This document shows, in pieces, positions 6,912 to 14,693 of a stretch of 24,697 nucleotides of DNA (within the stretch, counting starts at the first letter, position 1; every line of letters starts with the position of its first letter). Below the pieces are notes generated by a model. It saw nothing but the letters and a program-made list of their open reading frames with translations. It was not told the DNA's origin and ran no database searches. The DNA is from a virus, in IMG/VR virus record IMGVR_UViG_3300047409_000038, positions 1 through 24,697 of that record, one strand, 5' to 3'. Made by a program: the position numbers and the translations under genes.

Positions 6912-7096
6912 TGAACGTCGCCCAGAAAGTGGTGCTGATGAAGACCAACCTCAACTCGGTGATCGACCACGACGACGCCGACGAGAAAGAGGTGCAGGCA
7001 GCGGTCGATGAGTTGAAGAAACACATTGACAAGCAATGGACGGCGGCGAAGGAACGGCGCAAGGTAAAGGCGGCAGCGAAAGCGTTGCCACGCTGA
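6911..7096 (+). CDS. Small charged helical protein, unknown
   Basis: This encodes a 61-residue protein starting at ATG 6911 in a TAATG overlap with the previous stop. The sequence is helical and highly charged: an N-terminal MNVAQKVVLMKTNLNSVID, an acidic turn DHDDADEKEVQAAVDEL, and a basic C-terminal helix WTAAKERRKVKAAAKALPR. The acidic-then-basic layout suggests a small oligomeric or chaperone-like protein, but no family is recognised. It is the last gene before the largest intergenic gap in the window. Confidence 0.62.
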   Translation: MNVAQKVVLMKTNLNSVIDHDDADEKEVQAAVDELKKHIDKQWTAAKERRKVKAAAKALPR

Positions 7097-7244
7097 AGGA
7101 AAGCTACAGCATTACCGAAGATTAACCTCCCTCCTACGCCGAGGGTGCGCACTCCTGTCCATTGCGCGGCCCGACTCCTAACGTGCCATCTAAACTCTCG
7201 GCTTCTTTTTCCGTGCCTCTCGCCAACATGGCGGCGTATTAATC
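7097..7244 (+). other. 148-bp intergenic gap
   Basis: This is the longest non-coding stretch here. It is pyrimidine-rich (for example CCTCCCTCCTACGCC) and holds a weak bulged stem (GGGTGCGC around 7144-7151 with GCGCGGCCC) and a T-run TTCTTTTTCC at about 7203-7212 that does not directly follow the stem. I see no convincing -35/-10 pair. A four-codon frame (ATG at 7228, stop TAA) ends two bases before the ATG at 7245. A late promoter or processing site could lie here, but the sequence does not show one clearly. Confidence 0.4.
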
Positions 7245-9737
7245 ATGGCACAAGCAATACGCGACATAACCTTCGCCTCGGCTAATGGGACGAGCGCGCC
7301 GCTTGTCATTGCCACACCTGCGGGCACGGTCGACGGCGACGTGCTGGTGTTCAGCGGACTCATCGAGGGTTCCTCAAAGACATTCGGAACATTGGCAGGC
7401 TGGACGCTGCTGCACAGCGTCGCGACCACCTTCGGGTTGCGTCACCAGACGTTTTACAAGCTCGCGTCCGGCGAGCCAGCCAGCTATTCATGGATAGCCA
7501 GCGGCGGCGGCACGGTTGCAACCGCTGGCGTCATGGCTGCTATCTCCGGCGCTCTGGCGACGGTTGACGCCGAGGCAGTCGTTACCGACGCCACCACCGA
7601 CGGCGTTGCTACTGGTCCCGACATTACCACAACAGTAGCGGATGAAATGCTGTTGTGGTTGGTCAGTGCCCAACCACCCGGCGTCATCACCAAGCCTGCC
7701 AATCTGACGCAGGAGAAAAAAGGCAATAGCAACGGCGGGTACGGGGTCAATTGTTCTGCTGGTATTTTTCCTGTTGCCGGTGTCACCAGCGCGCCGTGGC
7801 GTAATGGAACTCTCCCGAACGCACGCTGTGTGATTTCGCTCGTCGCGATGCGTTCGGCAGCGGTGGCTCCAGCTACTGGCACGCTTACCCAGACACTCGG
7901 TGATTGTGTTGTAACCAGCACAGCGATTGCACTATCAACCGGCGCACTTACCCAGACGCTTGGTAACTGCACTTTAACCAGCACAGTAGCTGTACCGATA
8001 GTAGGCGCACTCAGCACCACACTGGCCAACGTCGCCGTAACAGGCGTTGGTGAAGTCTGGCGTCTCGCCCAGCTTACTGCAACGCTGGATAGCACTATTG
8101 GATCAGGTGCAGGCACTGTTGCTGTAGTTGCTGTGCTCACCACGACGCTTGGTGCTGCAACGCTCACCGGCGTTGCTCGTGCGCTCGCGCAGGGTCAGGT
8201 TGCGAAGACGCTGGACGATGCAACGCTTTCCGGTGTTGCGAGTTTGGCTGTTCACGCTACGCTGGCCCAGACGCTTGCTAATGCTCCATTGTTCAGTGCT
8301 GCTCAAGCAGTAGTCACTGCGACAGCCACCAACACGCTCGCACCGTTGACAACAACGTCGGCGGCGTCGGCTCTCGCTGTCGGCGCGCTGACGCAAGAGC
8401 TTGGTACCGTCACTCTTGTAGGAATTGGTGCGCAGCCCGGCGCGGGTCATCTAAGCGTCACGCTGGATGATGTAACAGTCGACGGTGCTGGGTCTATCTT
8501 CATCACTGCTCGCTTCAATAATTTCCTTGGCAACGTAACTGCTGCGAGTGCGGCGACAGTTCCTGCTACTGCTGTACTTACGCAGATACTCGACTCCACT
8601 GTAGGTGCGGGGCTTGGCGCGCAAGTCAACACCTACACGCTTACCCAGACGCTTCAGGATGTGACGTTGTTCGCCGGTGGCACCGCGCACAACGTGGATG
8701 GCGCTGCGTACGGCTTGCTGTACGAGAGGCTCGATCCGGTGACGCTCACCTCGGCGTCCACGGTCATTGCGCGCGGTACGCTCGACCAGACCCTCGACAG
8801 CATTGTCATTACGGATGTCATACGCGCCCTTGTAGCGGCTAAGGGCGTACTTAGCTTTGATCCGGTGACGATTGAGGCTGCGGCCATTGCTGTCGCCGGA
8901 GGTACGCTCAACGTAACACTTGATGACAGCCCGCTCCTTGGCAGAGCAGCGCTCGTTCACACAGGCACGCTGGATGCGACGCTGGAAGATGCGTCGGCTG
9001 CGGGTAATGGCGGCATAGTTGCAAAGGGTACTGCGACGTCGACGCTCGGCAATGTGACCGTGGAGGTTGCGACACACGGTTATGTTGGCGTAGTGGGTGG
9101 GCTGACATCGACCCTCGGTGAAGTCACTCTTGATGGCAGCACCATCGCATTCACTGGCGGGCGTGCCAATGTCACACTGGAGAATCTAGGCCGTGATCTG
9201 CAAGGCGGCGTTGACGCAGTCGCTGGGCTTGTCGCAGTACTTGAAGATGCCCCCCTCATTGGCATCGGCACGGCTCCGTACAAAGCCACGCTCACTCAGA
9301 CACTGGATGATCTCACCGGCTCCGGGGCGGCTTCGGTTAGCGCATCTGGCACGCTGACGCAGACGCTGGCGGATGCGACGTTCGTGTCCATAGGAAGTGC
9401 TCCTGCCAGTGGGGTCGCCAGCAGCGTACTCGGTGGCCTCAGTCTGGCGGCAAGCGGGGGAGTGATTGCCAGTGGCAGACACACCACGCAGCTTGATGAC
9501 GTCACGGGTCAGGCGGTTGGCAACGCCATTGCTACTGCAACTCTCACTGCAACATTCGATGACTTGCAGCTTACCGAATCGTTCGGAGTGCATGTCAGGC
9601 GCACGCCGGTTCTGCACGCGTTCATATCCGTGAATTACGTGGTTGCGTACGTCAAGGTTGACGTGATTCACGCCGAGGTTAAGACTGGAGTGATTTCGGT
9701 AATCACCGTGGTCGAGGACGAGAAGAAGGTGGCGTAG
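7245..9737 (+). CDS. Large repeat-built virion protein (27 x 21-residue repeats)
   Basis: This encodes an 830-residue protein. Residues 1-210 form a beta-rich domain of a type seen in phage structural and lectin-like proteins (DGDVLVFSGLIEGSSKTFGT, later AGVMAAISGALATVDAEAVV). Residues 211-784 are about 27 tandem repeats of 21 residues with consensus xGTLTQTLDDVTLTGxGxxx. Residues 785-830 are a hydrophobic beta-type cap (FISVNYVVAYVKVDVIHAEV). A 21-residue period with alternating hydrophobics suits a beta-solenoid or stacked beta rod, so an elongated virion appendage or fibre is likely; that is inference. The ATG at 7245 has no good SD sequence. Third codon positions are visibly richer in A/T than in the capsid genes, hinting at separate origin or different expression. 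No enzyme motif is seen. Confidence 0.72.
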   Translation: MAQAIRDITFASANGTSAPLVIATPAGTVDGDVLVFSGLIEGSSKTFGTLAGWTLLHSVATTFGLRHQTFYKLASGEPASYSWIASGGGTVATAGVMAAISGALATVDAEAVVTDATTDGVATGPDITTTVADEMLLWLVSAQPPGVITKPANLTQEKKGNSNGGYGVNCSAGIFPVAGVTSAPWRNGTLPNARCVISLVAMRSAAVAPATGTLTQTLGDCVVTSTAIALSTGALTQTLGNCTLTSTVAVPIVGALSTTLANVAVTGVGEVWRLAQLTATLDSTIGSGAGTVAVVAVLTTTLGAATLTGVARALAQGQVAKTLDDATLSGVASLAVHATLAQTLANAPLFSAAQAVVTATATNTLAPLTTTSAASALAVGALTQELGTVTLVGIGAQPGAGHLSVTLDDVTVDGAGSIFITARFNNFLGNVTAASAATVPATAVLTQILDSTVGAGLGAQVNTYTLTQTLQDVTLFAGGTAHNVDGAAYGLLYERLDPVTLTSASTVIARGTLDQTLDSIVITDVIRALVAAKGVLSFDPVTIEAAAIAVAGGTLNVTLDDSPLLGRAALVHTGTLDATLEDASAAGNGGIVAKGTATSTLGNVTVEVATHGYVGVVGGLTSTLGEVTLDGSTIAFTGGRANVTLENLGRDLQGGVDAVAGLVAVLEDAPLIGIGTAPYKATLTQTLDDLTGSGAASVSASGTLTQTLADATFVSIGSAPASGVASSVLGGLSLAASGGVIASGRHTTQLDDVTGQAVGNAIATATLTATFDDLQLTESFGVHVRRTPVLHAFISVNYVVAYVKVDVIHAEVKTGVISVITVVEDEKKVA
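7875..9596 (+). repeat. Tandem 63-bp coding repeat array (27 units)
   Basis: The protein repeats every 21 residues from residue 211 to 784: units such as TGTLTQTLGDCVV, TGALTQTLGNCTL, RGTLDQTLDSIVI, KATLTQTLDDLTG and SGTLTQTLADATF line up in register. Most units are exactly 21 residues; four units (13, 14, 20 and 21) carry 1-3 extra residues. The DNA units are well diverged, so the array is old or under selection rather than recently amplified. Confidence 0.85.
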
Positions 9738-11708
9738 ATGACTGCCGTATCCATCAAGGATTTTTCGGGAATGCTTCCCCGCGTCCCGCCCCACCTGTTG
9801 CCGGATAACGGCGCAGCGTTCGCGTCGAACTGCGATTTCAGCCGTACCGTGCTTACTCCGCTGAGAGGCGGGCTGGAAGTTCTCGCCACGGGCGGCACGG
9901 TGCGCAGCATGTACACAGTCGACGGAATCTACTGGTACACATGGTCTAGTGAACTGGTTGCGTACAAGTCGCCCGTCATTGGCGAAATTTACAACCGCAT
10001 GTACTACATCGAGAACGGCGTGTTCAAGGTGTCACCCTCGCCGGAACCGTCGTCGTCGCTGCCTTCGGGTTCATTGAGTGGCCCACCGAATCCGGGGCTG
10101 ACGTGGAACGTAGGTGTTCCCAACCCTAACAATGCGCCTGTGCTCACGCTCATAGATCGCACCACACTTGCGGACTATCCGGCAGCGAGTATTGCGTTCA
10201 GTACGTGGTACTCGGATGGTGCAGCGAACTTCGGAGTGACAACAGTACAGGCGACGGCTGTGTCTGGGTGGAAGCGTTACTCCCTCACTCCACCTCCGAA
10301 ACCGGCTGACGCTCCCGAAGGAGCGGTGCTCGTTGTGCAGGCTACTGCGACTGAGAACAACAAGCAGTTGTTCCAGATGAACACGGCTACCAATTCGGTA
10401 TCTCCGGCGACAACGTCGGCGCTGCCCGGTGGTATTGCCATGACGCTCGAAGCAGGAGACGGTGGTCTTTACTACGTCAACTTCGCGTGGGGTGTCGTCG
10501 AGACGCGCGCATACATCTTCACTGAAGTGAACACATGGGATGAGGAGTCCGGTCCTTCTCCTGTGTCGCTCATATCCCCCACGTATTTGCAGGACGTGCA
10601 GGTGGTGATGCTGCACCCTCCGTTCGTTGGGTACAGGCCGTTCAAGCAGGCCAACATCTACCGTACCTATGGCGGCTCGCAGTACATCAAGGCTGGAAAC
10701 ACAACTACCTTGGTGCTGTATTTCCTCGACTCTGCTCGTACCGTGCAGTCGGCAACCGGCACGGCATTGCCGTCGTTGTCGTGGGTGCCACCAGTGACCG
10801 GAATGTATGGCCTCGTGCTCGCGCCCAACGGCTGGTTCGCCGCGTTCAAGGACAACATGCTGTACATGAGCGAGCCGTACAGGCCGCACTCATGGCAGTA
10901 CTCGATGACGTTCGCCAAGTCGATCACGGGCATCTGCGTGGGGTCGCAGGTGATCGTGGTGACGACACGCGAGGCGACTTACATCGTGACCGGCCCGCAT
11001 CCGGCGTCGGTGACTTCCATGACGGTGCCGATTCCGGTGGGTGGCATCTCGCATCGCAGCATGTGCGCCGTCGAAGGTGGCATCGCGTTTCTGTCGAACG
11101 ACGGCATCGTCGTGGTCGAAGGAAGCCAAGCGTCACTGGATGTGAACCAGCGCTACTTCACGCGTGAGACATGGCGCAACATGTTTCCTAGGGAGGTGCT
11201 GGAGCTAATGACGCTGGCTTACCACGACGGCGTCGTTGTTGCTGTGCCTTACGATATGCCGTCTAACAACATAGTGACTGGCTTCCTGCTGGAGTTGGAT
11301 GAAGCCAAGGGGGCGATGACACGCTACGACCGCGTCCATACTGCGTTGATGCGCTTACCGGTGCTCGACACGCTGTACTACGCCGAGAATAGCCGCGTTT
11401 ACCGTTTTCGTGAAGATGTTCAGGTGAGTGCCTATTGGTCCAGCAGACAGTTCATCTCGCCCAGATACGTCAAGCTCGGCATTGGCTTCGCCCGCATGTC
11501 GGGGTCAGGTTCGATCACGGTTATGCTGATTGCAGACGATGCACTTATCCATACGCAAATGCTCAACCCTGCCGACCGGACGAAGTATTTTCGCCTGCCG
11601 CCGCATCCCGGCGCGCTGAAGTGGCAGATCAACATCTCGGTAGATGGGTCAGCCACGTTGCTCGACATCGCGTTCGCGCAGTCACCGGATGAGTTGAAGG
11701 ACATCTGA
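9738..11708 (+). CDS. Probable tail nozzle/hub protein
   Basis: This encodes a 656-residue protein. The opening MTAVSIKDFSGMLPRVPPHL plus PDNGAAFASNCDF and a following LTPLRGG matches a family of about 600-700 residues in podoviruses that carries out the tail-tube-end job (T7 gp12-like nozzle, probably beta-propeller). Repeated beta motifs such as MYGLVLAPNGWFAAFKDNML, ITGICVGSQVIVVTTREATY and GGIAFLSNDGIVVVEGSQAS fit propeller blades. A region around residues 130-215 (DRTTLADYPAASIAFSTWYS and on) may be an inserted domain. The start lies directly after the previous stop (TAGATG) with AAGAAGG upstream; the end overlaps the next gene (TGATG). It probably closes the tail and contacts the fibres encoded next. 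Confidence 0.7.
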   Translation: MTAVSIKDFSGMLPRVPPHLLPDNGAAFASNCDFSRTVLTPLRGGLEVLATGGTVRSMYTVDGIYWYTWSSELVAYKSPVIGEIYNRMYYIENGVFKVSPSPEPSSSLPSGSLSGPPNPGLTWNVGVPNPNNAPVLTLIDRTTLADYPAASIAFSTWYSDGAANFGVTTVQATAVSGWKRYSLTPPPKPADAPEGAVLVVQATATENNKQLFQMNTATNSVSPATTSALPGGIAMTLEAGDGGLYYVNFAWGVVETRAYIFTEVNTWDEESGPSPVSLISPTYLQDVQVVMLHPPFVGYRPFKQANIYRTYGGSQYIKAGNTTTLVLYFLDSARTVQSATGTALPSLSWVPPVTGMYGLVLAPNGWFAAFKDNMLYMSEPYRPHSWQYSMTFAKSITGICVGSQVIVVTTREATYIVTGPHPASVTSMTVPIPVGGISHRSMCAVEGGIAFLSNDGIVVVEGSQASLDVNQRYFTRETWRNMFPREVLELMTLAYHDGVVVAVPYDMPSNNIVTGFLLELDEAKGAMTRYDRVHTALMRLPVLDTLYYAENSRVYRFREDVQVSAYWSSRQFISPRYVKLGIGFARMSGSGSITVMLIADDALIHTQMLNPADRTKYFRLPPHPGALKWQINISVDGSATLLDIAFAQSPDELKDI

Positions 11709-13921
11709 TGCCTGATGACTATCTGAATCGCAAGGTCAACACCCTCGCACCTACGGATGGCATACAAGACCCGCAGACGCGGGCCTTCTGCGACTCGCTC
11801 GCCAACGTCTGGCAATTGCGCAATGGCAACACGGGCTTTGACGACACGCAGCGTTTCATCACGAAGCAGGAGTGGGACTTAATTGCGAAGAATCCCAATA
11901 TCCGTGCGCTCGCGGGTATCGGGCAACCCGGTTCATCGACTCTCGAACCGGGGCCGGGCGGCGGTGGGGGCGGTGGCGGTACTCCCCCGCCCGCAGTACC
12001 TCCGTGGATTCAGAATCTGGTGGACTTCCTCGCGTCGGGTATCACGCTGATCGACTTCACGGAAGTTCGTCGGACCAGCAACATACTGTATGCGAATTAC
12101 TTTGCGCTGACGAGCGAGATGCGCAATGAACTCAACAACATCAACACAATTATTTCAGGTCTTCAGAACGACATTACCCAGATCAACACGATCACCCACG
12201 ATTCTACGTCGGCCAGCGCGCAGACGTTGTGGGCGTTGAAGGAGACGGTGAACGACCCGGTCACCGGCCTGCCCGCCGCCACTGCTGCAATCATTGAGAT
12301 CAACAACGTAACGGTTACTTCGACATCGGCTAATGCCAAGGCGACTGCTGCCATGGTTGCCACGGTGAACGACCCGGTCACAGGCAACATAGCGAATACG
12401 GCTGCGATCATTCAGATCAACACTGTATCGGCTACGTCGACTTCGGCCAATGCGAAGCAGCTTGCTGGGCTTACTGCGCAGACCAACGATCCGGTTACTG
12501 GTCTGCCGAGAGCGACCGCCGACATTGCGGCGATCAACAACGTATCGACTACTTCGAGTTCGGCCAATGCTCGCAAAGTCGCCGGTATGTCTGCACAGGT
12601 TGATGGCAATCTGGCGCTGATTAACGAGATCAACAACGTCAGTGCTAACTCGTCTTCTGCCAGCGCGCAGAAGCTGACCGGAGTGATTGCGTACTCCGGC
12701 CTCAAGGCGAGGACGTTTTCGCAGCCACCACCCGCGCCGTCCAGCAACTCAAGCTACACGCTTGTCATTGGTGACCTTTGGATAAACACCGCCAACGGCA
12801 ACCAATTGCTGCGCTGGAACGGCACTGCATGGGTAGATGCCGCCGACGCACGCATCTCCAGTGTTTCGGCAGGCATCACTACTGAGTCAAATGCGCGTAC
12901 GTCAAGCGATTCGGCACTGGCCAAGCAACTCAATTTGTTTTGGGCAGAAGTCGGTAGCAGCCAAGCGCTTGTTGTTGACGGGACTACGGTTACTGCCAAC
13001 CCCAATGCAGGTTCGGCAACTAAGTTCCTGCAAGTGCAGACGGCGCTCAAAGACCCCAACACGGGTCAAGTCGTCGCAGCAGCGAGCCGACAGGACTTCA
13101 CCACTTACGTCAGCCTGAATGAAGGCCGCGCAACTTCTTCGTATGTGTTGAAGGTGCAAGCGGAGTCAGGTGGCGTCAAAGCCATCACCGGCATGACTCT
13201 CTTCTCCGAGGTAGTGCCGGGACAAGGACCGAAGAGCGCTGTTGTTTTCTACGCTGACACCTTCGCTGTATATCACTCAACCACTGGGCTGGTGCCACCG
13301 TTTGCGGTTTCGGGCGGCTTGGTGCGGATGAACATCGCCTACATCTCGGATCGCATCCAGTCTGACTCTTGGATTCCGAAAACCTACGGCTGGATCATCC
13401 GGCAGGACGGCAGCGCGGAGTTCAACGGCGCTGTTCTTTTCGGCAAGATATATTCGGGGTCGACGCTGCTCGACCGTGACTCAGGACAAGTCCTGCCCAG
13501 TGTTGCAACGGGTGCATGGGGTGCAGATAGCATCACCGGTACTGGCATTCAGACTTCAGCGAATGTCACGTTCTATGGCCCTAGCCTGCACGCTTCTGCA
13601 CCTACTACGCATCGCATCCGGCAGGGAGACAGCATCGGTATCGACATCCCGACTACAGTGATATTCGTGGGCATTGCCGATCACTACATTTCAATTTGGC
13701 GCAGATTGAACGGTCAGGCGTGGCAGCGGTTGAACACGACCATTGAGCCAACACCCGACTACGGTGCCCTGACGTGCGCGTGGGTAGGCACAACTCCCTG
13801 TGCGATCAATTCCAAGTGGGAATTTGGCGTGTCCCCCACCAACTCTCTTGAGCTACCGCTCAATCCCGCCAAGGTCGACATTCGCGCTTTTAGCCTGCTC
13901 GTCACCATGGCGAACATCTAG
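11708..13921 (+). CDS. Tail fibre / tip attachment protein, lambda J C-terminal (DUF1983) type
   Basis: This encodes a 737-residue host-binding protein. Residues 1-80 form an N-terminal attachment domain (MPDDYLNRKVNTLAPTDGIQ), followed by a Gly8/Pro linker (about 84-98). A helical stalk holds three 39-residue repeats that start with DPVTG at residues 183, 222 and 261. A GDLWINTANGNQLLRWNGTA module (from residue 355) is common in tail proteins. The next part has lambda-J/DUF1983 features: VVFYADTFAVYHSTTGLVPP, SGGLVRMNIAYISDRIQSDS and GWIIRQDGSAEFNGAVLF (around 561-578). The last 150 or so residues are the likely receptor-binding tip. The start overlaps the previous stop and AAGGA lies six bases upstream. 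Presence of this siphovirus-type fibre beside a nozzle protein suggests modular exchange. Confidence 0.82.
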   Translation: MPDDYLNRKVNTLAPTDGIQDPQTRAFCDSLANVWQLRNGNTGFDDTQRFITKQEWDLIAKNPNIRALAGIGQPGSSTLEPGPGGGGGGGGTPPPAVPPWIQNLVDFLASGITLIDFTEVRRTSNILYANYFALTSEMRNELNNINTIISGLQNDITQINTITHDSTSASAQTLWALKETVNDPVTGLPAATAAIIEINNVTVTSTSANAKATAAMVATVNDPVTGNIANTAAIIQINTVSATSTSANAKQLAGLTAQTNDPVTGLPRATADIAAINNVSTTSSSANARKVAGMSAQVDGNLALINEINNVSANSSSASAQKLTGVIAYSGLKARTFSQPPPAPSSNSSYTLVIGDLWINTANGNQLLRWNGTAWVDAADARISSVSAGITTESNARTSSDSALAKQLNLFWAEVGSSQALVVDGTTVTANPNAGSATKFLQVQTALKDPNTGQVVAAASRQDFTTYVSLNEGRATSSYVLKVQAESGGVKAITGMTLFSEVVPGQGPKSAVVFYADTFAVYHSTTGLVPPFAVSGGLVRMNIAYISDRIQSDSWIPKTYGWIIRQDGSAEFNGAVLFGKIYSGSTLLDRDSGQVLPSVATGAWGADSITGTGIQTSANVTFYGPSLHASAPTTHRIRQGDSIGIDIPTTVIFVGIADHYISIWRRLNGQAWQRLNTTIEPTPDYGALTCAWVGTTPCAINSKWEFGVSPTNSLELPLNPAKVDIRAFSLLVTMANI
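12254..12604 (+). repeat. Three 117-bp (39-residue) stalk repeats in the fibre gene
   Basis: Units begin at 12254, 12371 and 12488. Each has the plan DPVTG, a helical segment AxIxxINxVxxTSxSANAK, then a second helix. Degenerate copies flank the array (HDSTSASAQTLW before, ANSSSASAQKLTG after). The regular spacing fits a trimeric coiled-coil or mixed stalk whose length could change by unit gain or loss. Confidence 0.78.
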
Positions 13922-13923
13922 CC

Positions 13924-14244
13924 ATGCCTTTCTACATCTATGTCAAGCCCGATGGTTTTCCCGACATCACGGACTATGAACTGAACTTGGAGTTGTTTCC
14001 GGGTTATCGCTACCTCGGGGTCAATGCGGAGAAGCCTGACTTTGGCAACAAGAAGTACGTCAACGGCATGTGGGTGTGGGGTGGCAGTGAGCCGGAATAT
14101 CTCAGTCAGCGAGCGCAGGCGTATCCCAACGTCGGGGCGCTGGTGCTCGCGCTGTGGCAGGCGATGGACGCGGGCGTCCTGCCCAAGGTCGAGGGGTTCT
14201 ACGACAAGATCAAGGAAGTGAACGACCGCTTCCCCCCAATATGA
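13924..14244 (+). CDS. Fibre-associated small protein (tail assembly type)
   Basis: This encodes a 106-residue protein. The N-terminal half is beta-rich (MPFYIYVKPDGFPDITDYEL). The C-terminal half has the pattern QAYPNVGALVLALWQAMDAG, then FYDKIKEVNDRFPP, which recurs in small phage proteins encoded next to tail fibres, often labelled tail fibre assembly or hypothetical. Placement right after the fibre gene supports a chaperone or accessory role, not a proven one. Its TGA overlaps the next start (ATGA). Confidence 0.62.
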   Translation: MPFYIYVKPDGFPDITDYELNLELFPGYRYLGVNAEKPDFGNKKYVNGMWVWGGSEPEYLSQRAQAYPNVGALVLALWQAMDAGVLPKVEGFYDKIKEVNDRFPPI

Positions 14245-14693
14245 GCCAAACTGCTACCATGCCGACGCTACGCCTTGTACCTCAAGCCGAAGTCGCCGCG
14301 CGTTGGGTTGAGTTTCGCACCATGCTGGACAGAGCCATCCAGCATGCGCGGGGAGAACTCGAAGTCGACGACATTCTTTCCGGCGTGCTGGTCGGTGCTA
14401 TCGGTGTGCTGGCGCAGGAAGAAGGGGACACGTTGGAGTTGCTGTTCGCCTTTGAAGTCATCAACTACCCACGGCAGTCGGTGTTCAACATCATTGCTAT
14501 GGCGGGCAAGAACTTCGCCGGTCTTCCGTCCTGCTGGGACTTGATCGACAAACTCGCCACCAATATGGAAGCGTCCGTCGTGCGGTGCTATGTGCGCCCT
14601 GCGGTCGCCCGCCGTATCAAGCGGTTATTCCCCGACACGCAGCAAGCGTACGTCGTCATGGAGCGGGAGGTGCATCATGCGGGTCTTCACTAG
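14241..14693 (+). CDS. GNAT-fold-like phage protein
   Basis: This encodes a 150-residue protein starting at ATG 14241 (MSQTATMPTLRLVPQAEVAA), overlapping the previous stop by four bases; the ATG at 14259 is a possible alternative. The plan (basic first strand TLRLVPQ, helix, TLELLFAFEVINYPRQSVFNI, then CWDLIDKLATNMEASVVRCY and a final strand with VVMEREVHH) matches small podovirus proteins with an acetyltransferase-like fold that sit before the internal virion protein genes. A clear acetyl-CoA binding R/Q-x-x-G-x-G/A loop is not visible, so enzymatic activity is doubtful and a structural role is as likely. Its 3' end overlaps the next gene by 17 bases. Confidence 0.6.
   Translation: MSQTATMPTLRLVPQAEVAARWVEFRTMLDRAIQHARGELEVDDILSGVLVGAIGVLAQEEGDTLELLFAFEVINYPRQSVFNIIAMAGKNFAGLPSCWDLIDKLATNMEASVVRCYVRPAVARRIKRLFPDTQQAYVVMEREVHHAGLH

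Noticed and set aside
7195-7215. Intrinsic terminator in the 148-bp gap
   Set aside because: The T-run is not directly preceded by a stable stem; the only stem is bulged and about 30 bases upstream.
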